Source: Rariglobus hedericola (GTDB lineage: Bacteria; Verrucomicrobiota; Verrucomicrobiia; Opitutales; Opitutaceae). From it: DNA of 64,000 bases. The notes under the pieces are model-generated. The model was not told where the DNA came from and ran no database searches. It was given only the letters and a program-made list of their open reading frames with translations. Shown piece after piece: positions 17,836 to 26,824 of the stretch (position 1 is the first letter of the stretch; every line of letters starts with the position of its first letter). Position numbers and translations under genes: made by a program. The DNA lies in NCBI RefSeq assembly GCF_007559335.1, contig NZ_VMBG01000003.1, positions 62,001-126,000 on the forward strand, written 5' to 3'.

Positions 17836-18786
17836 TTAATTCGCCGCCGGCTGCAAACACTGACGCTGAAACTCGCCCGGCGGCATGCCGGCCAGACGAC
17901 GGAAGGCTTTGCTGAAATGAAAGCGATCCGAGAAGCCCGACAGGTCGGCGGCGTCCTCGATGGAGATTTTCGGATTGGCCAGCAGACGTTTCGCCCGCTC
18001 GATGCGCGCCTGCAGAAGATACAGGCTGAGATCGGTGCCCATCGCCTGCTTGAATTTACGCCCGAGAAAATCCGGATGGCAGTTCAAATGGTCCGCCAGA
18101 TCCTTGACGATAAACGGCTCCTGCAAATGCCCCGCGATGTAGGCGATCGCCTCGCGCACGATGTAGGGCACGTCCTGCGGATCCATGTAGGGATAACGCA
18201 GCGCACGCACTTTATAGAGGTCGGGACGCACGCCGCTCGCATCGAAGAAAAACCGCGCGAGCCTCGCCACGGTGCGCAGGGTTTCGCGGTGCCGCGGAAT
18301 CGTTTCCGGGTCGATTCGATGGACGGCCTTAAGTGCTTCCAAGTAGGGCTCCGGCTCATAACCCATGCGCCCGCAGTAGCGTCGGATGCGGGCCACCGCG
18401 CGTTTTTCCTGACCCTTGACCACGACCGATCCGTAGTAAAAAACGCCGAGCACGCGGTCGCGGATGATCAATGGCTCCGCGATGTCGAAGAGCCCGAGGT
18501 GGCAGATGCCATCAAGGCCGGTCTTGCGGCGAACGACGAGGCGGTTGACCGCGACTTTGTTGCGCGTGCAGTCGCGGCCCCAGTCGGGCTTTTTGGCGAG
18601 TTCGCAGTATTGGCAGGCGTGAAATTGATGACCGGCATCGAGTCGCATGGCCGGCACGTCGGTGTGCGCACCATTAAACATACCCGTGAGATCATCGAAA
18701 CTCATGTGCATGCCGCTGCCCGCCTCGAACGATTCCATCAGTTCTTGAAGCAAGGGGTGGGAGGCATCCGTGGGTGCGGGCTGCAT
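17836..18786 (-). CDS. AraC-family regulator with PocR sensory domain
   Basis: A 316-residue transcription factor. Residues about 10-180 match the PocR ligand-binding domain, with its cysteine cluster (HACQYCELAKKPDWGRDC) and LGLFDIAEPLIIRDRVLG. The C-terminal 100 residues are an AraC/XylS double helix-turn-helix (VKDLADHLNCHPDFLGRKFK and IEDAADLSGFSDRFHFSKAFR). PocR domains bind small molecules, classically 1,2-propanediol in the cob/pdu regulator. The gene is divergent from the FAD oxidoreductase and upstream of the pseudopilin and surface-protein genes, so it probably controls one or both sides. Confidence 0.9.
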   Translation of the reverse strand: MQPAPTDASHPLLQELMESFEAGSGMHMSFDDLTGMFNGAHTDVPAMRLDAGHQFHACQYCELAKKPDWGRDCTRNKVAVNRLVVRRKTGLDGICHLGLFDIAEPLIIRDRVLGVFYYGSVVVKGQEKRAVARIRRYCGRMGYEPEPYLEALKAVHRIDPETIPRHRETLRTVARLARFFFDASGVRPDLYKVRALRYPYMDPQDVPYIVREAIAYIAGHLQEPFIVKDLADHLNCHPDFLGRKFKQAMGTDLSLYLLQARIERAKRLLANPKISIEDAADLSGFSDRFHFSKAFRRLAGMPPGEFQRQCLQPAAN

Positions 18787-18937
18787 GTAAAGGGGTTAAA
18801 GCAGTCGAGTCGCACGCGCAACCCGTCTCAAGCGGGAAATACCGGCCCGCCTTCGCAGTCGGCAGACGGCACATTTCCGGTCGGCTACGAGTTCACCCTG
18901 CCCTGCCCGGATGGGTTAAACTTACGGCATTCCTTTT

Positions 18938-20326
18938 ATGAAGACCTACCCCGTCAGCGCGCGGACCGTGCCATTGGATGATTCCTGGGATGTGATTGTG
19001 GCCGGAGGCGGACCCGCCGGTTGCACCGCAGCCATCGCCGCCGCTCGTGAAGGGGCGCGCACCTTGCTCATCGAATCCACCGGCTCGCTCGGCGGCGCCG
19101 GCACCAGCGCGCTCGTGCCCGCATGGTGTCCGTTCTCCGACAAGGAAAAGATCATCTACCGCGGTCTCGCCGAGACGGTGTTCAGCGCCGCGAAGGCCGG
19201 CCTCGCCCACGTCAATGCCCACGATCTCGACTGGGTTCCCATCAACGCCGAGCGCCTCAAACGCGTTTACGATAAACTCGTGAGCGACGCCGGCGTGACC
19301 GTCCTTTTTCAAACCAACCTGTGCTCCGTCGAGAAATCCGCCGACGACACCGTCTCCGCGCTGCTCATCTCCAACAAAGCCGGACTCACCGCGCTTAAAG
19401 CCAAGGTTTACATCGATTGCACCGGCGACGCCGATCTCGCGGCCTGGGCCGGCGCGGAGTTCCACCAAGGCGACGAACGCGGCGAGACGCAGGCGACCAC
19501 GCATTGCTTCACCCTCGGCAATGTCGATTCCTACGCCTACCGGCATTCGCCCGATCTCGGCTGGTGGGATGCGCGCAGCCCGATCCACGCCATCCTCGCC
19601 TCAGGCCGGTATCCAGAAATCCCCGACAAGCATCTTTGCAACAACCTGGTCGGTCCCGGTGCCGTCGGCTTCAACGCCGGCCATATCTGGGACGTGGACA
19701 ATACCGATCCCGCCTCCATCTCGCGCGCCCTCATCCAAGGTCGCAAGATGGCCGACGCCTACTGCCGCGCCCTCGCCGAATTCGCGCCGGCGGCCTTTGC
19801 CAACGCTTTCGTCGTTTCAACCGGCGCCGTTCTCGGCGTGCGTGAGACGCGCCGCATCACCGGCGACTATGTGCTCACGCTCGATGATTACCTGGACCGC
19901 CGCAGTTTCCCCGACGAGATCTGCCGCAACAGCTACTTCATCGACCTCCACCAGACCAAGGAGGAGCACAAGGACAAGCTGGACGAGGTCGAGATGGCCA
20001 CGCGCTTCAAACACTACGGCAAGGGTGAGTCGCACGGCATTCCCTACGGTTGCCTCACTCCCCGCGGTTTGAAAAACGTGCTCGTCGCCGGTCGCTCGAT
20101 TTCCTGCGAACGCATCGTCCAGGGCAGCGTGCGCGTCATGCCGGTGTGCCTGGCCATGGGTGAAGCCGCCGGCTTGGCCGCCGCCCTCGCCGTGCAAACG
20201 CCCGGCCACGATGTGCATGCCGTCAACACCGCAACCTTACGCGACCGCTTGCAACAGCACGGCGCGTATCTCCCGCCCGTGGAAACACCTGCGGAGACAC
20301 CTATGCTTGCCACCTCCACGGTTTAA
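18938..20326 (+). CDS. FAD-dependent oxidoreductase
   Basis: A 462-residue flavoprotein of the PF12831-type FAD-dependent oxidoreductases found next to sugar-degradation genes in Verrucomicrobia and Bacteroidetes. The dinucleotide-binding fold starts at about residue 18 with VIVAGGGPAGCTAAIAAARE and ends in a Glu (LLIES) that should contact the ribose. YIDCTGDADLAAWAG is the second family segment, and the C-terminal VLVAGRSISCERIVQGSVRVMP closes the FAD site. The substrate is unknown, possibly a sugar or polyol derivative. It is divergent from the PocR/AraC regulator across 151 bp, which must hold both promoters; I found no clear operator there. Confidence 0.85.
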   Translation: MKTYPVSARTVPLDDSWDVIVAGGGPAGCTAAIAAAREGARTLLIESTGSLGGAGTSALVPAWCPFSDKEKIIYRGLAETVFSAAKAGLAHVNAHDLDWVPINAERLKRVYDKLVSDAGVTVLFQTNLCSVEKSADDTVSALLISNKAGLTALKAKVYIDCTGDADLAAWAGAEFHQGDERGETQATTHCFTLGNVDSYAYRHSPDLGWWDARSPIHAILASGRYPEIPDKHLCNNLVGPGAVGFNAGHIWDVDNTDPASISRALIQGRKMADAYCRALAEFAPAAFANAFVVSTGAVLGVRETRRITGDYVLTLDDYLDRRSFPDEICRNSYFIDLHQTKEEHKDKLDEVEMATRFKHYGKGESHGIPYGCLTPRGLKNVLVAGRSISCERIVQGSVRVMPVCLAMGEAAGLAAALAVQTPGHDVHAVNTATLRDRLQQHGAYLPPVETPAETPMLATSTV

Positions 20327-20438
20327 TCAGCCGGCACGCCCGCGTGATACAAGGCATCGGACCGGGATCGAAAACGCTAAAACGCCCCGTTGCAGCGCAC
20401 CTGCATCCCGCACTTGCCGAAATGCCGCGGGTGCCTAT

Positions 20439-20828
20439 ATGTTTTTCCTTCAGCCCGTGTATAGCACCTTCCTCAAAACCAAGCTCCACCGCGCCACCAT
20501 CACCGCCGCCGATCCCGAATACGAGGGCTCGGTCACCGTTGACCGTGACTTGTGCAAGGCAGCCGGTCTTCGTGAATTCGAGCAGGTTGACGTCCTTGAT
20601 ATCAACAACGGCGCCCGCTTCACGACCTATGTGATCTATGGCGGCCCCGGCGAGATTCAGGTCAATGGCGCCGCCGCGCGCCTGGTGAATCCGGGTGATC
20701 TCGCGATCATCATCGCCTACTGCCGCCTGCCCGAAGACATGATTGCCGGGCATAAGCCGCGCGTCGTTTTGCTGGGACCGGGTAATAAGATCACCGGCTC
20801 GCATGAACATGCGATGATCCAGCCGTAA
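20439..20828 (+). CDS. panD: Aspartate 1-decarboxylase
   Basis: A 129-residue pyruvoyl-dependent enzyme that makes beta-alanine for pantothenate and CoA. The self-cleavage site is YEGSVTVD, where cleavage between Gly and Ser generates the pyruvoyl group. LHRATITAADPEYEGS aligns well with E. coli PanD, and ITGSHEH and VNGAAARLVNPGDLAIII mark the C-terminal half. ATG 20439 gives the normal length; there is no strong Shine-Dalgarno sequence. A GC-rich hairpin (CCCGC/GCGGG) sits just before the start and could affect translation. No panB or panC is adjacent. A short palindrome, ATGGGGG-TAT-CCCCCAT, follows at 20869-20885. Confidence 0.95.
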   Translation: MFFLQPVYSTFLKTKLHRATITAADPEYEGSVTVDRDLCKAAGLREFEQVDVLDINNGARFTTYVIYGGPGEIQVNGAAARLVNPGDLAIIIAYCRLPEDMIAGHKPRVVLLGPGNKITGSHEHAMIQP

Positions 20829-20960
20829 GCAGGCTTCGAAACAGGCGCCGCACCGCGTCTCGGTCAGGTCATGGGGGTATCCCCCATTCTCACTTAAAGT
20901 CACGCCACCCAAGGCACTTTCGCGCCCGGTTGCGCACTATCGCGAGGAAAGGTCCCGCGT

Positions 20961-23240
20961 ATGTTGCTCAATTCATGGCCAGTTCGTTCCCTCATTACCC
21001 GCGCCGCGCGCGCCTATGGATTTCTCGATCCGATAGGCTTGCTCGCGAAGATGCGCGGCTTTGCCCAACCCTCGGAGGTCGCCGAGCCCATCGAGCTCCT
21101 GCGCGCCGGCATGCTGTTTCACGCGCGCGGTCTCGTGAACACCAAGGCGATCCAAAACAACCTCGACTGGGTCTGGCCCTATTGGGTCGAACGCCAGTTC
21201 AATCCCGGCGACGAATCCTTCATCCCGCGCGCATTTTCGTTCAGTCATATCAACCTCACCCATCGCAACTGGACCGCCGCCGGCCAGCCCGATGTGCCCT
21301 TCTATCCGATCGTTGATCCGCGCGGCCTCGTCACACCGATCTTCGATGGTTGGTCGCTCGATTTCTGGTTCGTCCCCGCCGACCCCAAGGGCACTCCGCT
21401 CTTCCCTTCGCGCCTCGACGATGCCGATTTCAAGCAAACGCTGCGCCTCGACACCAATCTCCGCGTCCACTCCACCGCCACCCTCGCCGGCCTCTCGCTC
21501 GCCAGCGAAGTGACGCTCTGCCTCGATCACGGTGAGCCCCATTGCTGCATCAGCATCCGCGTGGAGGGCAACGTCCCCGCAGACGGTTTTCTCGCTGTCT
21601 CGCTCCGGCCTTATAATCCCGAGGGCGTCAGTTTCATCGACAAAGTTGCCATCACGTCCGATCGCCCCGGCTGGCTCGTAAATGGTCGCAACCCCGTGTT
21701 TTTCGACCGCGCGCCTTCGCGTCAGCTTCTCTCCGTTTACAAGGACGGCGACGTCTCCCAGCGCCTTTACGAAACGTCCACCGCCACCGAGGTCGCCTGC
21801 CATGTCAGCATGGCCACCGCGGTCGCCTTGTTCCCGGTTGCCGGCTTGCGCGATCGCCCGCTCGAAATCCGCGCGCCGATCTACGATGAGCTCGACCCCA
21901 AAAAACGCCCGTCGTTGGCGCCCACCCGGTCCTGGGCCGAGTCGATGGCCCCGCTCGCAAAATTATCCGTGCCCGAAAAACGGATACAGGAGCTCTACGA
22001 CTTCGCCGCCGCCAATCTCGTGCTCCACACGCCGCGCGATGCCTATCCCGGCCCTTACACCTACAAGCGTTTCTGGTTCCGCGACGCCGCGTTCATGCTC
22101 AACGCACTGATCACACTCGGTGACGTCGAACGCACCCGGCGCGCTCTCGGCGAATTCGCCGGACGCCAGCGCCGCGACGGTTATTTCCTTTCGCAGGAGG
22201 GCGAATGGGACTCCAACGGCGAGGCCATCTGGATCTATCACCGTTTCGGTGCACTCACCGGCGAAACGCTTCCGGACGCCTGGCGCGAAGCCGTCGCCAA
22301 GGGCGCTCGTTGGATTACCGGAAAACGTCTGCCCCGCGACTCCGGCAAGCCCGAGGCCGGACTCCTCCCCGCCGGCTTCAGTGCCGAGCATCTCGGCCCC
22401 AACGATTTTTATTACTGGGACGACTTCTGGGCCGTGTCCGGCCTGCGTTGCGCTGCCGTGCTCCTGCGTTCGCATGACAACGAGCTCGCTGCCAAGTGTT
22501 CACGCGAGGCCGACGAATTCCTCGGGACCATCGAGACATCGTTTCCCGCCGGCCCGCAGCGTCGTTTCCCCGGCGCCATTCCCGCTTCGCCCAAGCGCCG
22601 CATGGACTCCGGTGCCGTGGGTTCGCTCGTCGCGGATTATCCGCTGCAGCTCTTCGCACCTGCTGACGCACGCATCCTGAAGACCGCCGAATATCTCCGC
22701 GACCACAGCATGTATGGCGGCGGCTTTTTTCAGAACATGATCCACTCCGGGATCAACGCCTACCTCACGATCCACCTTGCCCAGGTCCGCCTGCGCGCCG
22801 GTGATCCTCAGGGCGCCTGGGAGTTGATTGATTGCGTGGCCTCGCTGGCCTCGCCCACCGGCCAGTGGCCCGAGGCGATTCATCCGCGCACCGGCGGCGG
22901 TTGCATGGGCGACGGACAACACATCTGGGCCGCCGCCGAATGGCTCATGATGATTCGCAACTGCTACGTTCGCGAAGAAACCAACGCACTCGTCATCGGC
23001 TCCGGCGTAAAGCCCGCCTGGTGGACGGGCACCCGCACGTCCTTTGGCCCCACGCTTACGCCTTGGGGTGCGGTGACCGTCACCATCGAACCCGACGTCG
23101 CCGGCGGCGCACGCATCACCCTTGACGGACAATGGCGCGCCGAACCGCCGCAACTTGATTTCCGCCTGCCCGGCTGCTCGCCCGTCCTGATCGAGCGCCC
23201 CGACCACATTCGCACGTTTGTCTTAAAAAAACTCCCATGA
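20961..23240 (+). CDS. Six-hairpin glycosidase-like protein
   Basis: A 759-residue protein without a signal peptide. Residues 60-330 form a beta-sandwich-like domain. Residues about 345-680 show the (alpha/alpha)6 toroid of six-hairpin glycosidases (GH15-like), including YTYKRFWFRDAAFMLNAL, DGYFLSQEGEWDSNGEAIW, NDFYYWDDFWAVSGL and TGQWPEAIHPRTGGG. The acidic residues in these segments are good catalytic candidates but cannot be assigned. It is likely cytoplasmic and acts on an alpha-linked glycan or glycoconjugate. The stop overlaps the ATG of the GT4 gene (23237-23240), so synthesis and trimming of the same molecule is a reasonable guess. Confidence 0.75.
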   Translation: MLLNSWPVRSLITRAARAYGFLDPIGLLAKMRGFAQPSEVAEPIELLRAGMLFHARGLVNTKAIQNNLDWVWPYWVERQFNPGDESFIPRAFSFSHINLTHRNWTAAGQPDVPFYPIVDPRGLVTPIFDGWSLDFWFVPADPKGTPLFPSRLDDADFKQTLRLDTNLRVHSTATLAGLSLASEVTLCLDHGEPHCCISIRVEGNVPADGFLAVSLRPYNPEGVSFIDKVAITSDRPGWLVNGRNPVFFDRAPSRQLLSVYKDGDVSQRLYETSTATEVACHVSMATAVALFPVAGLRDRPLEIRAPIYDELDPKKRPSLAPTRSWAESMAPLAKLSVPEKRIQELYDFAAANLVLHTPRDAYPGPYTYKRFWFRDAAFMLNALITLGDVERTRRALGEFAGRQRRDGYFLSQEGEWDSNGEAIWIYHRFGALTGETLPDAWREAVAKGARWITGKRLPRDSGKPEAGLLPAGFSAEHLGPNDFYYWDDFWAVSGLRCAAVLLRSHDNELAAKCSREADEFLGTIETSFPAGPQRRFPGAIPASPKRRMDSGAVGSLVADYPLQLFAPADARILKTAEYLRDHSMYGGGFFQNMIHSGINAYLTIHLAQVRLRAGDPQGAWELIDCVASLASPTGQWPEAIHPRTGGGCMGDGQHIWAAAEWLMMIRNCYVREETNALVIGSGVKPAWWTGTRTSFGPTLTPWGAVTVTIEPDVAGGARITLDGQWRAEPPQLDFRLPGCSPVLIERPDHIRTFVLKKLP

Positions 23241-24511
23241 AAATCTGCATGATGACCAACACCTACCTGCCGCACGTCGGCGGAGTAGCCCGTTCGGTGA
23301 GCACGTTTGCCGAGGAATACCGGCAGCGTAAGCACCAAGTCCTCGTCATCGCGCCCGAGTTTGAAGGCAAGCCGCTCACCAAGCGCGCCGCCGCCATCGT
23401 CGAGCGCGTCGCCGCCATCCAGAATTTCAATGGCAGCGATTTCTCCGTGCGCCTGCCGCTCGCCGCCACACTTTCCGACCGGCTCGACGCATTCCAGTCG
23501 GACATCATCCACACGCATCATCCGTTTCTGCTCGGTGACACCGCGCTGCGCGTCGCCGCCACCAAAAACGTTCCGGTGATCTTCACGCACCACACGCGTT
23601 ACGAGGACTACACGCACTACGTGCCCTTTGATTCGCCCGCTTTGAAACAGGTCGCGATCAATCTCTCCACCGAGTTTGCCAACCTGTGCGACGGCGTCAT
23701 CGCACCCAGCGAAAGCATCGCCAAGCTCATCAAAAAGCGCGGCGTCACCTCGCCCATCCGCGTCGTGCCCACGGGCATCGACGTGGAGACTTTTGCCTCG
23801 GGCGACGGCGCCCGCTTCCGCAAAAAATTCAAGATCCCTGCCAAGGCGTTTGTCGTCGGCCATCTCGGCCGTCTCGCCCCCGAAAAAAACCTCGGCTACC
23901 TGGCCGAAGCCGTCGCGCTCTTCGTGAAGAAAACGCCCACCGCGCGTTTTCTCGTTGTTGGAGGAGGTCCGTCCGAAGACGCCATCAAGGCCACCTTCGC
24001 CAAACACGGTGCAGCGTCCCAGCTCATCCTCGCCGGCAAACACAGCGGCCGTTCTTTGGCCGATGCCTACAACGCGATGGACGTGTTCGCCTTTGCCTCG
24101 TTCAGCGAGACACAGGGTATGGTTCTCGCGGAGGCGATGGCCGCCGGCCGGCCCGTCGTCGCGCTCAACGCCTCCGGCGTGCGCGAGGTCATGCGCCACG
24201 GTAAAAACGGTTTTATGCTGCCCGCCCGCACTCCCGCGAAGACCTTTGCCGCGCACCTCGCGCGTCTTCAGGCCGAGCCGAAACTGCGCCGCGCGTTTTC
24301 CAAGGAAGCCCGCCGCACCGCCGAGGATTTTTCCAAGGAACACTGCGCCGAGCTCGCCCTCGCCTTCTACGAAGACATCCGCAAAGCCACCCGTCGCGAG
24401 CGTTTGATCACCCAGCAAAATCCTTGGGGCTCCTTCCTCGAGCGTCTCAGCACCGAATGGAATCTAATCGCGAAAAAGGTTCAGGCTCTCACCAGCGCCG
24501 TCGTCGCCTAA
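23237..24511 (+). CDS. Glycosyltransferase family 4 protein
   Basis: A 424-residue GT-B retaining glycosyltransferase. The N-terminal acceptor domain starts MKICMMTNTYLPHVGGVARS, with the glycine loop typical of GT4. The C-terminal donor domain has GHLGRLAPEKNL and the EX7E motif FSETQGMVLAEAMAAGRPVV near residues 288-307. Close relatives include 1,2-diacylglycerol 3-glucosyltransferases and alpha-mannosyltransferases, so a glycolipid product is possible. It is translationally coupled to the six-hairpin gene and lies 9 bp before the two-domain phosphodiesterase gene. This three-gene operon looks like a lipid- or polyol-linked glycan pathway. Confidence 0.9.
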   Translation: MKICMMTNTYLPHVGGVARSVSTFAEEYRQRKHQVLVIAPEFEGKPLTKRAAAIVERVAAIQNFNGSDFSVRLPLAATLSDRLDAFQSDIIHTHHPFLLGDTALRVAATKNVPVIFTHHTRYEDYTHYVPFDSPALKQVAINLSTEFANLCDGVIAPSESIAKLIKKRGVTSPIRVVPTGIDVETFASGDGARFRKKFKIPAKAFVVGHLGRLAPEKNLGYLAEAVALFVKKTPTARFLVVGGGPSEDAIKATFAKHGAASQLILAGKHSGRSLADAYNAMDVFAFASFSETQGMVLAEAMAAGRPVVALNASGVREVMRHGKNGFMLPARTPAKTFAAHLARLQAEPKLRRAFSKEARRTAEDFSKEHCAELALAFYEDIRKATRRERLITQQNPWGSFLERLSTEWNLIAKKVQALTSAVVA

Positions 24512-24520
24512 TCCCGTTCC

Positions 24521-26824
24521 ATGTTCGCATCCATCGAATCGAAATTTCGCAGCTGGCGCCGTCGCTTCAGCCGCAATGAATGGGCTATTCGCAACCTCGG
24601 TCTCACGCCGATCGAGGGTCAGAGCGAGGAGCCCGGCCTGCTGTTGATCCAGATCGACGGCCTCGCCCGCCGCCAGCTGGAGGACGCGATCGCCAAGGGG
24701 AAAATGCCTTTCCTCAAACGCCTGCGTGATCGCGGACACTATGCGATGCACACGTTTTATCCGGGCATCCCGACCACGACTCCGGCCGTGCAGGCCGAAC
24801 TCTACTACGGCGTGCGCGCAGGCGTGCCGGCCTTTTCGTTTCTTGATCGTGAAACCGGCGCGACCGGAATGATGTTCCAGCCTGAGTGGGCCAAGAAATT
24901 CGAAGCGCGCTTTCAAGCCGATCATGAAGGTCTGCTCAAGGGCGGCAGTTCATGGTCCAATATTTACTCGGGCGGGGCCGCTCCCGAGGAAACGCATTTT
25001 TGCGGAGCCAGCATCGCGTTCAGCGACATGTGGCGCACCGGCAAGATCAGGAATATTTTCGTGTTCATCGCGCTGCATATTCCGTCGGTGATCAAGATCG
25101 CCGGACTGCTGCTCCTGGAGTTGGCCATCTCAGTCCCGCAGGCCGTCCGCGGTATTTTACGCGGACAATGGCCGTCGCAGGAATTCGGCATGGTCATCTC
25201 GCGCACGTTCATCGGCATCGGTCTGCGCGAACTCATCACCATCGGCGGCCAGGTGGACGTCACCCGCGGTCTGCCGGCCGTGCACGTCAACTTCCTCGGC
25301 TACGACGAACTTTCGCACCGTCGCGGTCCCGGCTCGCGCTTCGCCCACTGGTCATTGAAGGGCATCGATCGTTCAATAAAGAACCTCTACCGCGCGGCGC
25401 AACGCTCCACGCGCCGCGATTACAGCGTGTTCATTTTTTCGGACCACGGGCAGGAACGCGCCCGTTCGTTTGCGACCGAATTCCCCGGCGGTATCCATAA
25501 AATCACCACCGATGCACTCGCCGCCGAACAGATCGTGACCGAAGCCACCGTCGCGGCACTGGGCCCGATCGGTCATGCTTATTTTAAGCCCGAGCTCACC
25601 GATCTCCAAAAACACGCCGTCGCCCGCCGCCTTGTCGATGACGGCAAGGTCCCCGGTGTCCTTCACCGCGACGCCAACGGACGCATCACCTGGCTGCACG
25701 CCCAGGGAGAAACCTCCGTCCCCGAGGGCGTGCCGGCGATGTTGGCGAATCACCCCGAGCCGTTGCGCGCCGAAATCGCCCGCGATCTCGTCACGTTTTG
25801 CGAAAACAAGGACTGCGGCGATCTCGTGCTGGTCGGTTGGAGCCCCGCGGGGTCATGGACGTTTGCACCCGAGCGCGGCTCGCACGCCAGCATAGGTCCG
25901 GATGAAACCCAGGGCTTCCTGCTCGTGCCGCCCGGCACGCGTTTGCCGGCCGACGCGATTGATTTTGTGCGTCCCTCCGATCTGCGCGCGGCCGGTCTCG
26001 CACTGCTCGGGCGTCAACCGCTCACCTCCGCCCGCCACGCCGGCGCACGCAATGAAACCCATCTCCGCGTGATGACCTACAACACGCATAGCTGCAGCGG
26101 CATGGATGGTCGCGTTTCCCCTCGTCGCATCGCCCGCATCATACAGCAGCAATCCGCAGACATCGTTGCCTTGCAGGAACTCGATTTGGGACGTTCCCGT
26201 TCGCGCGGCGAGGATCAGGCCACGCTTGTCGCCGAGGCGCTCGGCTATCACGTCGTGTTTTGCCCGACCGTGAAACACAGCCAGAGCGAACACTATGGCC
26301 ATGCGCTCGTCAGTCGCTGGCCGATTGAAATCATCAAGGTCGGCGAACTTCCCAACGCACCCAACAGCTGGTTTCCGGAGGCCCGTGGCGCGCTCTGGGC
26401 GCGCATCGAAGTCAACGGCGTCAATCTCAACATCGTCACGACGCACCTCGGCCTCAGTCCGCGTGAACGTCTCGCACAGATGAATGCCTTGCTCGGCCCC
26501 GACTGGCTCGGACCGGTCATCGCCACGGAGCCAGTGATCCTCTGCGGTGATTTTAATCTCTCGCCGGGCAGTGCGCCTTACGGTCTGGCCGCTTCAAAGC
26601 TGCGCGATGTGCAGGCCGCCCGCAGCGGTCACCGTCCGCGGAGCACGTTCAGTTCCACGAAACCGTTTATGCGCATCGATCACATTTTCGTTTCGGCCCA
26701 TTTCGAAACCGAGCGCGCTTTCGTGCCGCGCAACGATCTTACGCGACTGGCTTCGGACCATCTGCCCCTGCTGGCTGATCTTTCATTTTCTTCTGCAGGC
26801 GACGGAACGACCACGCGCACGTAA
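24521..26824 (+). CDS. Fusion of alkaline-phosphatase-superfamily phosphodiesterase and EEP hydrolase
   Basis: A 767-residue protein with two metal-dependent phosphohydrolase domains. Residues about 38-480 are a type I phosphodiesterase/nucleotide pyrophosphatase-like domain: LIQIDGLARRQ, the TTTPAVQAE loop with a candidate nucleophile Thr, YDELSHRRG, and SDHGQERA as metal sites. A hydrophobic stretch near 175-210 could be a membrane anchor. Residues about 515-760 form an endonuclease/exonuclease/phosphatase domain: MTYNTH, ALQELD, CGDFNLSPGS and SDHLPLLADL, all catalytic. EEP proteins can be nucleases, sphingomyelinases or inositol phosphatases. After a glycosyltransferase gene, phospholipid or glycolipid turnover is the best guess. 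It overlaps the convergent VTT gene by 86 bp. Confidence 0.88.
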   Translation: MFASIESKFRSWRRRFSRNEWAIRNLGLTPIEGQSEEPGLLLIQIDGLARRQLEDAIAKGKMPFLKRLRDRGHYAMHTFYPGIPTTTPAVQAELYYGVRAGVPAFSFLDRETGATGMMFQPEWAKKFEARFQADHEGLLKGGSSWSNIYSGGAAPEETHFCGASIAFSDMWRTGKIRNIFVFIALHIPSVIKIAGLLLLELAISVPQAVRGILRGQWPSQEFGMVISRTFIGIGLRELITIGGQVDVTRGLPAVHVNFLGYDELSHRRGPGSRFAHWSLKGIDRSIKNLYRAAQRSTRRDYSVFIFSDHGQERARSFATEFPGGIHKITTDALAAEQIVTEATVAALGPIGHAYFKPELTDLQKHAVARRLVDDGKVPGVLHRDANGRITWLHAQGETSVPEGVPAMLANHPEPLRAEIARDLVTFCENKDCGDLVLVGWSPAGSWTFAPERGSHASIGPDETQGFLLVPPGTRLPADAIDFVRPSDLRAAGLALLGRQPLTSARHAGARNETHLRVMTYNTHSCSGMDGRVSPRRIARIIQQQSADIVALQELDLGRSRSRGEDQATLVAEALGYHVVFCPTVKHSQSEHYGHALVSRWPIEIIKVGELPNAPNSWFPEARGALWARIEVNGVNLNIVTTHLGLSPRERLAQMNALLGPDWLGPVIATEPVILCGDFNLSPGSAPYGLAASKLRDVQAARSGHRPRSTFSSTKPFMRIDHIFVSAHFETERAFVPRNDLTRLASDHLPLLADLSFSSAGDGTTTRT

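Noticed and set aside
22964-24418. Antisense open frame (about 484 codons) opposite the GT4 gene
   Set aside because: It is glycine- and charge-rich with no recognisable fold and lies against a well-defined glycosyltransferase; a GC-bias shadow.
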